Source: Lactobacillus amylovorus DSM 20531
GTDB lineage: Bacteria > Bacillota > Bacilli > Lactobacillales > Lactobacillaceae
Assembly (NCBI RefSeq): GCF_002706375.1
Contig: NZ_CP017706.1
Location: 1,488,001 to 1,552,000, forward strand
Length of the DNA: 64,000 nucleotides
Direction: 5' to 3'
A program made the position numbers and the translations under genes. This document shows positions 6,982-15,880 of this stretch, piece by piece (position 1 is the stretch's first letter; the number at the start of each line of letters is the position of its first letter). The notes beneath the pieces were generated by a model. The model was given only the letters and a program-made list of their open reading frames with translations, ran no database searches and was not told where the DNA came from.

Positions 6982-9858
6982 ATGAAAATGACATCTAAGA
7001 AAAATTTTAAAAAGAAGATGAAGAGATATCACAAGAATCACGAAGATCATAAGGAAATGAGCCCTAGAGCTAAGAAGGCTGCGGCTGGTGCGGCTTCTGC
7101 ACTTTTGGGTGTTGGAATTATGACAGGCGCAAACACTCATGTTGTTAAGGCTTCAGGATATCGTGAAGATGAGATTGCTGAAGTAGAAAGCGCAAATGTT
7201 CTTAGTTCTGAAAAGACTAAGGTAAGAATTAGCGTGCAACCAAGAACTAATAGTACTGAAGATCAAAATGGTGAAGTGATTTCAGATGAAAGTACTGAAA
7301 CTTCAAATGATGTAGTAACAGATACATCAACTGAAACTGCATCTACCAATTCTGAATCTGTAGCAACTAATGACACAACTGTTGATACAACTTCAACTGA
7401 AGGCACAAGTCAGCTCGAAACTCAAAGTACTGAGACGACTACTGAGCAAGTATCAACAACTGGTAATACTTCAAATGAGGAAATTCCTAAGGAAGAGACT
7501 AAAACTCCAACTTATGATGATGCTAAAAATGATGTTGAAAACATCAACAATACAAATAATGGCAAGTTAGATGAGGCTATTGAAAATGCCAAAGGCGAAG
7601 GCGTAGAAGTTGATGTTGCAAATGGAGAAGACATCACAACCAATGTTAGTGGTATTAAGGATGCTGAAGGAAAACTTGAGGAACATATTCAAAAGCAACT
7701 TGATAAGATTAATAAAGCTTTAGAACAATATAGGACTGAACTTAAAAAATACAATAAGGAATCTGTAGAATATAAGAAAAAATTGGCTGAATATAACCAA
7801 AAGAAAGCAGACTATATTGAAGAACTAAAAAAATATGGGCTTTGGGATGAAAATGACGTTGATATTGATAAAGTATCGCAAGATTTAATTTTGGATCCAA
7901 ATGAAAGTTCAAAAGTTACTGTAGTGTATAAAGGCGATAATGTAACAGTAGGAACTGGTAATAAAACTATAGGAACTAATCCGGATACTCAAGTAGTACT
8001 AGATCAATTTTATAAAATTAATAAAGAAACACTTGGTGAATTTCTTAGACTTGAATATACAGGTTTTCAAAATTCAAAATATGGCAATGTTGATATTGAA
8101 AAAATTTTAGTTTCATTTAGTGGTTGGAAGCCAAACTATGAAAGAGATAAATATGATCCATCAGGTATTTATTTCAACAATAAATTAACGGATGGTTTCT
8201 GGTATGTTCATAGTGATGGTGTAACCGTAGATATTACTTTGTACGATAAAGAAGGTAATCCGATTGATTTGAAGGATGGCACCGCATATATTACGGCAGG
8301 CTCTTTGAACAGTGAGGGTACAGGTAGTAAGTACATTGAAAAAGCCGAAATTATTAATGACAAAGAACATAATGAGTATGGCGGAAGCGGTCTTGCTTTA
8401 CCTGAATCTACGGTAAAAGTACATGAGGGTGCCGGAATTTATGGTGGCGATGTTCTTTATTCAGAGAAGAACAATGAAGTGTTGGTAATCTATGGAGACG
8501 TTAACGATAAGACCATAAGAAAACAAACTCAAGCAGCAATAAATGCTTGGGGAGACACTGAAACTAATAGAGCCATTATTAATAAGTATATTAATTGGGA
8601 TAACTCTAACGATAATAAAAAAGCAATCTTTGGTGCCGGCTTATTCAAAGTTCACGGTAAGAAAATTAAGATTAGATTCAGTACAGGTATAGGTGCAGCT
8701 TGGGCAACTTATTCAACTTCTATTCCTAAAATGACTTTGGATGCAGTGCATCCAGGTAAGGCCCCTGAAAGACCAACGTTAAAAATCGAAGTTGAAAAGA
8801 AGCAAATAGTATTAAATAAAAATTCTAGTGTACATATTCACTACGTTGATGTATATAATGATATTCAAAATGGTGTAACAAGTGGCTTTGATCATGTAAG
8901 TCTAGGACATGGTACTGAGTTGGGTGAGCATGTTCAACATATTGAATATTTGGCTATTGGTGATGAATACCAAAACACATTGTGGGATTGGGCGAGTGCT
9001 GGTTATGTTTTGGCTGAAATGTATGTACCTGAAGCTTTGAAGGGTACTATTAAGGATGACCCACAACACCACTATGTTTACTTGACTCATAACACTGAGA
9101 CAGAGCATCGTCATATGGATGTTAACCAAGTAATTCACTACAATTATGAAGACGGTACTACTGCTCACGAAGATTATAATGAAACATTGCACTTTGTTCA
9201 AACAGGTACTAAAGATTTAGTAACTGGAGAGATTACTTGGGACGGTGAATGGACAAAGACACAGACATTTGTAACAGTTGTAAGTCCTGTAATTGAGGGC
9301 TACACAGCTGATCATCTAGAAGTAGGTCCATACTACATTACAGTAACCAATGACAACTATGGAAATAATCTGGATGAAGAAGATACTGTGGTCTACAGAC
9401 CAAATACTACAACTCCAGACCCAGACCCAACACCTACTCCTGATCCAGAACCTGAACCAACTCCAGATCCTCTTCCAGAAGAAGATGAATACCCACACCA
9501 ACCTGAATTCGATGAAGAAGATGAAATTTTAACACCACATGCTTCTACAGAACCAGGTAAGGAAAACAAGGGTACAGGTACGGCTAAGGTAGCTCCAGTC
9601 AAAGCTGCAACGGTTTCTGATGAAGCTAAAACTCCAGAAACAGTTTCAACCACAGAGGGCATTTCAGACGAATCAACCGAAGTAGCTGAAAAGAGTCAAA
9701 ATGAAGAGACTTTACCTGAAACAGGTGATAAGAAGGCTGAAGCTGCAGGAGTTCTTGGAGCATTGGCAGCCACAATGGGTATCACAGGCTTGGGCGCTTC
9801 AAGAAGACGTAAGGCTAGCGCAAAAGTTAACAGAAAAGATAAGAAGAACGGTAAGTAG
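6982..9858 (+). CDS. Large LPXTG surface protein with GbpC/Spa-like and Mub-like modules
   Basis: Cell-wall adhesin of 958 residues. A long basic N-terminus precedes a hydrophobic core (AAAGAASALLGVGIM) with cleavage expected near VVKA at about 57. Residues 60-190 are Ser/Thr-rich; 195-285 form a charged coiled coil (repeated KKxxEY units); 300-600 resemble the GbpC/Spa lectin-like domain of antigen I/II proteins; 700-810 resemble a mucin-binding B2-like domain (starting near VIHYNYEDGTTAHEDY). A Pro/Asp-rich wall spacer follows (about 812-850), then LPETG (about 911-915), a hydrophobic segment and a very basic tail. The ATG at 6982 follows AGGAGG closely; an ATG two codons later is equally possible. 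It probably binds host or mucus glycans; the ligand is not known. Confidence 0.85.
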   Translation: MKMTSKKNFKKKMKRYHKNHEDHKEMSPRAKKAAAGAASALLGVGIMTGANTHVVKASGYREDEIAEVESANVLSSEKTKVRISVQPRTNSTEDQNGEVISDESTETSNDVVTDTSTETASTNSESVATNDTTVDTTSTEGTSQLETQSTETTTEQVSTTGNTSNEEIPKEETKTPTYDDAKNDVENINNTNNGKLDEAIENAKGEGVEVDVANGEDITTNVSGIKDAEGKLEEHIQKQLDKINKALEQYRTELKKYNKESVEYKKKLAEYNQKKADYIEELKKYGLWDENDVDIDKVSQDLILDPNESSKVTVVYKGDNVTVGTGNKTIGTNPDTQVVLDQFYKINKETLGEFLRLEYTGFQNSKYGNVDIEKILVSFSGWKPNYERDKYDPSGIYFNNKLTDGFWYVHSDGVTVDITLYDKEGNPIDLKDGTAYITAGSLNSEGTGSKYIEKAEIINDKEHNEYGGSGLALPESTVKVHEGAGIYGGDVLYSEKNNEVLVIYGDVNDKTIRKQTQAAINAWGDTETNRAIINKYINWDNSNDNKKAIFGAGLFKVHGKKIKIRFSTGIGAAWATYSTSIPKMTLDAVHPGKAPERPTLKIEVEKKQIVLNKNSSVHIHYVDVYNDIQNGVTSGFDHVSLGHGTELGEHVQHIEYLAIGDEYQNTLWDWASAGYVLAEMYVPEALKGTIKDDPQHHYVYLTHNTETEHRHMDVNQVIHYNYEDGTTAHEDYNETLHFVQTGTKDLVTGEITWDGEWTKTQTFVTVVSPVIEGYTADHLEVGPYYITVTNDNYGNNLDEEDTVVYRPNTTTPDPDPTPTPDPEPEPTPDPLPEEDEYPHQPEFDEEDEILTPHASTEPGKENKGTGTAKVAPVKAATVSDEAKTPETVSTTEGISDESTEVAEKSQNEETLPETGDKKAEAAGVLGALAATMGITGLGASRRRKASAKVNRKDKKNGK

Positions 9859-9863
9859 ATTTG

Positions 9864-9892
9864 AAAAGTAGTGCGAAAGCACTGCTTTTTTT
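9864..9892 (+). terminator. Terminator after large LPXTG gene
   Basis: AGTAGTGC-GAAA-GCACTGCT hairpin with a GAAA tetraloop followed by seven T. Confidence 0.85.
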
Positions 9893-9965
9893 GCGTATGT
9901 TAGAATGGACCAAATTAGAAAGGAGTCTTAATCAGAATACGGATCGGGCCATTTTCTAAATTCTG

Positions 9966-10394
9966 ATGTTAGTCGCCTTCATCCTGAAATTCAGCCGCGA
10001 CCACAACAGCTGGATTCGTGGCATTATTGACGGCAAGCCCGTTCAAGTGATCAAAAATGGCAAAGTCTTAGTCGGCAACTGTATGAAGGCAGGAATTTCC
10101 GCTAATGAATTGATGTTTAAACTCAGAAGCCGCGGAATTTATTCTGTTGAAAAAGTGAAGAACTGTATTTTTGAACAAAACGGGCAATTAACTATTATTG
10201 AAAATGATGAGGCTAATATCCGTTTTCCAATTATTAGCGATGGGCAGTCCAACGTCGATGTGCTGGAGTTGATTCACAAAGACGAGTCTTGGCTCGAGCA
10301 TGAAGTAGAAAAAGCAGGTTATAATAATGTTAATGATGTCTTTTTAGGCGAATACATTGATGGAAAACTGCATTTTACAGGTTATACAAAATAA
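9966..10394 (+). pseudogene. YetF/DUF421 protein remnant lacking membrane domain
   Basis: The 142 residues match the cytosolic C-terminal domain of the YetF/DUF421 family (characteristic IIDGKPVQVIKNGKVL and the later ELxxKLRSRGIxSVEKV pattern). Family members are normally about 200-230 residues with two or three N-terminal transmembrane helices, which are missing here. A good AAAGGAGT site at about 9919 is followed not by a start codon but by about 40 bases of unrelated sequence before an internal ATG at 9966, which has no ribosome site. This looks like an N-terminal deletion. A soluble standalone domain cannot be excluded because the rest of the frame is undamaged. Confidence 0.6.
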
Positions 10395-10413
10395 TTAGGA
10401 AAAGAGAATCATA

Positions 10414-11214
10414 ATGACAGATTTAACTAAGGTAAAAGAATGGCTGAAAGATGCTGATGCCGTGATCGTCACTGCTGGTAATGGCATGGCTAAAGAGGAA
10501 GGCCTCGACATTTTAAGCGAGGAAAACTTTGATGATGAATATGGCAAGGTTGCTGACAAGTACGATGTGCATACAATCGGGGATGCCCTCGACAAGAAGT
10601 TTGACACTTGGGATGAACAATGGGCTTTCTGGAGTCAACTGGTCAACGAATATTCGCTTGAATATGAGCCAAGTGAAACTATGTTGGCTTTAAAGGAGCT
10701 GCTCAAAGATAAGCAATACTTCATCGCTACTAGCACTTTCGGTCACTTCTTTGAAAATGCTGGTTTTAACGAAAAACGCATCTTCAATGCCTTCGGTGAC
10801 TGGACCAGAATGCAATGTTCTAGCGGCGTGAACCATGGTCAAAAGGATGATCGTGAAGTCGTTAAGAAGTATTTAGAAGGAAAAGGTGAAGTGCCAAAGT
10901 GTGAGGATTGTAATTCTCCAATGGAATTGCACATGCCACTTAACGCCAATTTCTTCCCAGACACCGATGCCAATACGCGCTTCCGTTGGTTCTTAACCGG
11001 TAACGAAGACAAGAAGGTCGTTGTCTTAGAACTCGGCGTTGATGAAACCAGTCCACAACTGCTTGATCCAATGGTTAAGCTAGTTGAACAGTTCCCTAAT
11101 TGGCATTACGTTGCTGCAGATTTAGCCGATAATGATTTACCAGACGATATTCAAAAGAGATCAGCTGGTTTTGCCACAGATTCACACGATATGATGATGA
11201 AATTAACTAAATAG
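10414..11214 (+). CDS. Sirtuin-like (class M/SirTM-like) NAD-binding protein, active site altered
   Basis: A 266-residue Rossmann-type protein of the Sir2 superfamily. The NAD-binding start reads VIVTAGNGMAKEEG (about 18-30) in place of the usual GAGxSxxSGIP. The segment TSTFGHFFENAGF (106-118) replaces the canonical TxNxDxLHxxAG, and GDWTRMQCSS (128-137) corresponds to the GDYGxxQCS region typical of class M sirtuins, where the canonical catalytic His is absent. A CxxC (163, 166) plus Cys135 leaves a possibly incomplete zinc site. Class M enzymes act as ADP-ribosyl transferases with a macrodomain and lipoyl-carrier partners, but none is encoded next to it here. It follows the YetF remnant and lies 8 bases ahead of the DnaQ-like gene, probably one operon. 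Deacetylase activity looks unlikely. Confidence 0.7.
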   Translation: MTDLTKVKEWLKDADAVIVTAGNGMAKEEGLDILSEENFDDEYGKVADKYDVHTIGDALDKKFDTWDEQWAFWSQLVNEYSLEYEPSETMLALKELLKDKQYFIATSTFGHFFENAGFNEKRIFNAFGDWTRMQCSSGVNHGQKDDREVVKKYLEGKGEVPKCEDCNSPMELHMPLNANFFPDTDANTRFRWFLTGNEDKKVVVLELGVDETSPQLLDPMVKLVEQFPNWHYVAADLADNDLPDDIQKRSAGFATDSHDMMMKLTK

Positions 11215-11221
11215 GTGAGAA

Positions 11222-12178
11222 ATGAGTATTTACGTAAAAAACGGGATTCTGCATGTTCCCGGTGCCCAAGATAAGTTGCGGCAAAAAGGGCAAGAAATAC
11301 CTGACTTTTTGTCTAATTACACCATGCTGGATATTGAAACGACTGGCCTGAGTCCATACAGAGACCGCATTACAGAACTTGGTGCAGTGAAGGTCAGAAA
11401 CGGCCAAATCGTTGACCAATATACTAATTTGATCAAGTTCCCTAAGAACAATAAGGTGCCTGCTTTTATTACCAAATTGAATGGCATTACTGAAGAACAA
11501 ATCGTTAATGAGGGGATTCCTGCTGAACAAGCGATTAAGGAATTCCGTGAGTTCATCGATGACGACATTATCATTGGTTATAACGTCAACTTTGATCTGA
11601 ACTTTTTATATGATTTAAGTCAAAAGTACAAGTTGCCAATCTTAAATAATGATTACGTCGATGTGTTACGCTTAGCCAGAGCGTACTATCCACGCGAACG
11701 CCACAATCGTTTGATTGACTGCATGCAGCGTGCTGGTATCGCGCAAGTAGAGGAGCACCACGGTTTAGCCGACTCGCTTGATACGATCAAGGTCTATAAC
11801 GACTTTAGTGCGCACTTCACCGATGATTTGCTTGAAGCGACACGTAACAAGATCAAGAACGTTGATTTAACTGGCGACGATGTCGATTACATTGATCTCG
11901 GTTTTAGAAATCCGGTCCAAAATAAAAACATCGTTTTATCAGGTCACATTCATATGGATGAACAAGACGCCGACAAGATGATTGGCAACATGGGTGGTAA
12001 GGTCGAAGATAAGGTTAACCCAATGACCAATTATCTGATTATGGGTGACCATGATTTCTTTAGAAAAGACAACGAAGATTTGAATACGGCACGTGATTTG
12101 ATTAAAGATGGTGCCAAGATTAAGCGTTTGTCAGAAAGCTTCTTTTTAGGGATGCTTGATGACTGGGCACGAAGTTAG
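11222..12178 (+). CDS. DnaQ-like 3'-5' exonuclease with C-terminal BRCT domain
   Basis: DEDDh exonuclease of 318 residues. Motif I is MLDIETTGLSP with Asp37 and Glu39; motif II includes NVNFDLNFL with Asp125; motif III is HHGLADSLDT with His180 and Asp184. Residues 225-300 form a BRCT domain (NKNIVLSGHI and a GGKVEDKVNPMTNYLIMGD core), a module usually used to bind DNA ends or partners. This pairing resembles the exonuclease domain of Gram-positive DNA polymerase III proofreading proteins but as a standalone protein; a role in repair or DNA-end trimming is likely. The start has GGTGAG only five bases upstream, overlapping the previous stop region, which suggests translational coupling. Confidence 0.88.
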   Translation: MSIYVKNGILHVPGAQDKLRQKGQEIPDFLSNYTMLDIETTGLSPYRDRITELGAVKVRNGQIVDQYTNLIKFPKNNKVPAFITKLNGITEEQIVNEGIPAEQAIKEFREFIDDDIIIGYNVNFDLNFLYDLSQKYKLPILNNDYVDVLRLARAYYPRERHNRLIDCMQRAGIAQVEEHHGLADSLDTIKVYNDFSAHFTDDLLEATRNKIKNVDLTGDDVDYIDLGFRNPVQNKNIVLSGHIHMDEQDADKMIGNMGGKVEDKVNPMTNYLIMGDHDFFRKDNEDLNTARDLIKDGAKIKRLSESFFLGMLDDWARS

Positions 12179-12187
12179 AGGATTTTT

Positions 12188-13048
12188 ATGGCAAGAAGAA
12201 GACGACGCAGAAAACAGAGTACTGTTTTTTCATCGATTATTGTAATTATCGCTATTGCCTGGGGAGTATTTACTAAAGCTGGCAGCGATCCTAATGGTAG
12301 CCAATTTATTAAAAATGTAACTGGCAATAGCAATGACCAAGTAACCAATACTATCAAGAGTGCTTCAAAAAGCAATAAGGTCTATGGCGGGCTATCGCAA
12401 AGCGATTATAAAAAGCTAGCTGATTTGAATTTCAAGAGTGGCTCTAGGGCATATACCGAAGTGAACCATAATCGTTCGACCTTAGTTAAAAGCTCTTGGA
12501 AGATCAACCGAGTAATTTATTCAAACCTTGATTCGCTGAATAGAACTTCACGTTCCAATACTGCCTTTTTGGAGCGGCGCAACGTGGCTAATGATAGTTT
12601 GCGTGTGCGGCAGTTCGTAGAACCGACTGGTTGGCATTACAACCACAGAAACGGCACGCAGATTTATAACCGTGGTCACCTGATCGCTTATTCGGTTTCC
12701 GCTGGTATCGACCAAAGCGGTAACTACGATCCAAGCAACCAATCCGGGGACCAGAACAACCCTAAGAACCTGTTTACCCAATCGGCTTTTTCTAACCAAC
12801 GAATTCAAACCATTTTTGAAGCTAAAGTTAGAAAAGCTCTGAGAGAAAATAAACGCGTGATTTATCAAGCCACTGCTGTATTCAGAGGCAATGAACTAAT
12901 GGCGCGCGGAGTTAACCTGCAGGCCGTTTCAACTGATGGCACGCTGGACTTCAATGTTTATCTGTATAATATTCAACCTGGCTATCAATTTAACTATAAT
13001 AATGGTAGAGCTAAAGTTGATCGCCAAATGCAGGTCAATGAAGAGTAA
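12188..13048 (+). CDS. DNA/RNA non-specific endonuclease, membrane-anchored, EndA-like
   Basis: A 286-residue nuclease with an N-terminal basic patch and one hydrophobic anchor (about 13-28), placing the catalytic domain outside the membrane. The beta-beta-alpha-metal motif reads YNRGHLIAYS (160-169): His164 is the expected general base, with Asn rather than Asp at the first motif position. A later NLFTQSAFSNQ (194-204) holds the metal-binding Asn. This fits EndA/NucA-type nucleases used in DNA uptake or nutrient scavenging. It follows the exonuclease gene by nine bases, so the two nucleases are probably co-transcribed. Confidence 0.85.
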   Translation: MARRRRRRKQSTVFSSIIVIIAIAWGVFTKAGSDPNGSQFIKNVTGNSNDQVTNTIKSASKSNKVYGGLSQSDYKKLADLNFKSGSRAYTEVNHNRSTLVKSSWKINRVIYSNLDSLNRTSRSNTAFLERRNVANDSLRVRQFVEPTGWHYNHRNGTQIYNRGHLIAYSVSAGIDQSGNYDPSNQSGDQNNPKNLFTQSAFSNQRIQTIFEAKVRKALRENKRVIYQATAVFRGNELMARGVNLQAVSTDGTLDFNVYLYNIQPGYQFNYNNGRAKVDRQMQVNEE

Positions 13049-13085
13049 AATGTAGATATAAATTTTTAAAAGGGAGTACATATTA

Positions 13086-14513
13086 ATGAAAAAAGATAAC
13101 TGTACCGCAATGCTTGTCGGTAAAGATGCTTCAATCGATGGCTCAACTATGATCGCTCGTGACGAAGACGGTTACGGCGGCATTAACGAAAAGCTGTTTG
13201 TCGTAAACAAGGCTCGCCACTACGATGAAGATTATGTTTCAAAATACAACGGCTTCAAGATGCACCTTGAAGGTGATGGCTGCAAGTGGACTGCTGCTCC
13301 AACTGCTGATGATTCAGAAGGTCGTTGGGACGAACAAGGTATCAACGAATATAACGTCGCTATGTCAGCTACCGAAACTGAAGCAACCAACGCTCGCTGC
13401 CTAGGTCACGACCCACTCGTTGAAGACGGTATTAACGAAGATTCAATGGTTTACATCACTTTGCCATTCGTTAAGACTGCACGTGAAGGTGTTAAGCGTT
13501 TAGGTCGTTTGATTGAAAAATATGGTACTGGTGAAAGCAACGGTATCGCATTTTCAGACAACAAGGAAGTTTGGTACCTTGAAACTGGCGCTGGTCACCA
13601 ATGGGTAGCTGCTCGTGTTCCTGACGATTCATACGCAATTTGTCCTAACATTATGGTTATCCAAAACGTTGACTTTAATGATCCAGACAACTTTATGTAC
13701 AGCAAAGGCCTCCAAGAATTCGTTGAAAAGAACCACTTGAACAATAGTACCGATGGTAGTTTCAACTTCCGTGATATCTTTGGTACTAAGGATGAAGCTG
13801 ATGCTTTCTACAACACCCCAAGAACTTGGTACGGTCAAAAGTTGTTTAACCCAAGTATTGAACAAGATCCAACTAGCCAAGAAATGCCATTTACTCGCGT
13901 TCCTGAAAAGAAGATTGGCGTTGAAGACGTGCAAAGATTTTTGACTAGTCACTACAACGGCACCCCATATGATCCAATGGATACTTTCTCATCCGGCACT
14001 GAAAAAGAACAAAAGATGTTCCGTTCAATCGCATTAGACAGAAACCAAGAATCAAGCATCTTGCAAATCAGAAACGATGTTCCAACTAAGATGGCTGCTA
14101 TTCAATGGATCAACATGGGCTTTTACGCATACTCACCATACGTTCCTTTCTATACCAACATCGAAGATACGCCACTTAACTACAAGGTTGCTGAGCACAT
14201 GGTTGATCCAGACAGCAGTGCTTACTGGCTTTACAAGACTTTGCAAGTAATCGTTGAACCACGTTACCACCAATACATTTATGAAGTAAATGCTTACCGT
14301 GACGATTGCCAAAGCTACGGTATCGGTCGTATCGATGCCATTGATGAAAAAGCCAAGGAGCTTGACGGTACTGAATTAATCAAGTATTTGACTAACGCCA
14401 ACGATGTTACTGCCGGCGTAATTACCAAGAAGACCAAGGAATTAATGAGCAAATTGGTAAGACAAGCTTTGAACAGTTCTAAGTACCAATTTGAACGCGG
14501 CGACAATTTATAA
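13086..14513 (+). CDS. pepD: C69-family dipeptidase PepD
   Basis: Cytoplasmic N-terminal-nucleophile dipeptidase of 475 residues that cleaves a broad range of dipeptides. The predicted nucleophile is Cys6 (MKKDNCTAMLVG), with the conserved DGSTMIARDEDG (17-28) of the U34/C69 family. Length and start agree with lactobacillus PepD enzymes, several of which occur per genome. The AGGGAG ribosome site is well placed. It lies 37 bases after the nuclease gene and ends in a strong terminator. Codon use is clearly biased to highly expressed-type codons (AAC, GAC, CCA), unlike the nuclease before it. Confidence 0.93.
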   Translation: MKKDNCTAMLVGKDASIDGSTMIARDEDGYGGINEKLFVVNKARHYDEDYVSKYNGFKMHLEGDGCKWTAAPTADDSEGRWDEQGINEYNVAMSATETEATNARCLGHDPLVEDGINEDSMVYITLPFVKTAREGVKRLGRLIEKYGTGESNGIAFSDNKEVWYLETGAGHQWVAARVPDDSYAICPNIMVIQNVDFNDPDNFMYSKGLQEFVEKNHLNNSTDGSFNFRDIFGTKDEADAFYNTPRTWYGQKLFNPSIEQDPTSQEMPFTRVPEKKIGVEDVQRFLTSHYNGTPYDPMDTFSSGTEKEQKMFRSIALDRNQESSILQIRNDVPTKMAAIQWINMGFYAYSPYVPFYTNIEDTPLNYKVAEHMVDPDSSAYWLYKTLQVIVEPRYHQYIYEVNAYRDDCQSYGIGRIDAIDEKAKELDGTELIKYLTNANDVTAGVITKKTKELMSKLVRQALNSSKYQFERGDNL

Positions 14514-14530
14514 AAAAATAAATAATTTAG

Positions 14531-14572
14531 AAAAAATAGGTCATGAAAATTAATTTCATGACCTATTTTTTG
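14531..14572 (+). terminator. Terminator after pepD
   Basis: Long perfect stem AAATAGGTCATGAAA / TTTCATGACCTATTT followed by T residues; symmetric enough to act in both directions. Confidence 0.9.
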
Positions 14573-14794
14573 GGTACGTACCACAATATTTAGCAAACCC
14601 GAACAAAAAAGCAAAATACAACTATGCAAAGGCTTGAATACAAATAAAACGCGAATACTGAGAGAGGTTTATTTCACCAACACTGAGAAACCACGAATTT
14701 TTTTACTGAATTATTTGTTTTTTGTGTCTTTTTAGCTTAAAATTAATAGATAAATTTATAAACTTAAATCAATATATAGTGGTGTGTGAAACTT
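14573..14794. other. Intergenic region before the ABC uptake operon
   Basis: About 220 bases containing a GGTACGTACC palindrome (14573-14582), two copies of ACTGAGA, and an AT-rich stretch ending in the ribosome region of the ATPase gene. A promoter must lie here but no convincing -35/-10 pair was found. Confidence 0.4.
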
Positions 14795-15880
14795 ATGAAT
14801 GATGATAAATTTGTTGAAGTAAAGAACCTTAAAAAGGTTTACGACAATGGTCACGAAGCAATCAAGGACGTTAGCTTCTCAGTTAAGAAAGGCGACCTTG
14901 TTTGTTTACTTGGACCTTCAGGTTGTGGTAAGACAACCATTTTGAACATGCTTGCTGGTTTACTTAACCCAACCAGTGGCGATATTCTTTTTGATGGCAA
15001 GTCTGTCGTTAACGTAGCACCTAAAGATCGTCAAATTGGCTACGTTTTCCAGAACTATGCTTTATACCCACACATGACAGTCCTTCAAAATGTTATGTTT
15101 CCTTTAACTGTGGGCAAGCAAAAAATGCCTAAAGATAAGGCTAAGGAGATTGCGGAAAAGTACATGGAAACAACTCAAATCACCGAACTTGCCGACCAAA
15201 AGCCAGGTAACTTGTCAGGTGGTCAACAACAGCGTGTCGCAATCGCTCGTGCCTTGGTGCAACAACCTAAGATCTTGCTCATGGACGAACCTTTGAGTAA
15301 CCTTGATGCACGTCTTCGTTTGAAGATTCGTGAAGAAATCCGTAACTTGGTTAAAAAAGTGGGCATCACTACTTTATTCGTTACCCACGACCAAGAAGAA
15401 GCTTTATCCATTGGTGATAAAATCATCCTCTTCAACAATGGTGTGATCCAACAAGACGATATGGGTCAAAACTTCTATCTTGAACCAAATAACTACTTCG
15501 TTGCTAACTTCGTTGGTAACCCTGTAATTGATAATTTCAAAGTTACTGTTAAAGACGCCAAGATTACCGGCTCGGACTTTGAAATCAACGTAGATGACTT
15601 AGAACAAAGTCGTTTCAAACATGATTTAACTGATGGCGAATACACATTATCTGTTCGCCCTGAAAATATTTTGCCAGCTGATAGTGGTCACGTTTCAGCT
15701 AAGATCGACGATGTTGAATTAATCGGCCGTGAATGTATTTTAAAATTTACTCATGATGGCGTTCAAGCTCGTTCACTTGTTGATCTTGAAACCCCAATTA
15801 AGAGGGGAAGCACCGTTAACTTAAAGATGCGCCTAGATCGCGTATTCCTCTTTACTAAGGAAGGAGAGCGTGTCTACTAA
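14795..15880 (+). CDS. ugpC: ABC sugar/glycerophosphate importer ATPase, UgpC/MsmX-like
   Basis: ATPase of 361 residues for a carbohydrate-type importer. Walker A GPSGCGKTT (about 42-50), signature LSGGQQQRVAIARAL (about 133-147), Walker B ILLMDEPLSNLD, and a C-terminal TOBE/OB regulatory domain (about 240-360), all typical of the MalK/UgpC/MsmX class. An ATG at 14795 is preferred over an in-frame GTG at 14786, though the ribosome site is weak. The stop overlaps the next start (TAATG), so translation is coupled to the permease. MsmX-type ATPases can serve several importers. Confidence 0.88.
   Translation: MNDDKFVEVKNLKKVYDNGHEAIKDVSFSVKKGDLVCLLGPSGCGKTTILNMLAGLLNPTSGDILFDGKSVVNVAPKDRQIGYVFQNYALYPHMTVLQNVMFPLTVGKQKMPKDKAKEIAEKYMETTQITELADQKPGNLSGGQQQRVAIARALVQQPKILLMDEPLSNLDARLRLKIREEIRNLVKKVGITTLFVTHDQEEALSIGDKIILFNNGVIQQDDMGQNFYLEPNNYFVANFVGNPVIDNFKVTVKDAKITGSDFEINVDDLEQSRFKHDLTDGEYTLSVRPENILPADSGHVSAKIDDVELIGRECILKFTHDGVQARSLVDLETPIKRGSTVNLKMRLDRVFLFTKEGERVY

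Noticed and set aside
6820..7140. 106-codon frame antisense to the start of the large surface protein
   Set aside because: Low-complexity shadow of the basic N-terminus and leader; no ribosome site.
9350..9662. Open frames with Gly/Ser or Leu/Gln repeats over the surface-protein wall spacer
   Set aside because: Other-frame readings of the Pro/Asp repeat region.
10414..13048. Firm call of a Sir2-nuclease antiphage system
   Set aside because: The sirtuin resembles class M rather than defence SIR2 domains, the nucleases are housekeeping-like types and PepD follows; kept only as a question in the findings.
14573..14582. GGTACGTACC palindrome as an operator
   Set aside because: Directly behind the pepD terminator and far from any promoter; ten bases can arise by chance.
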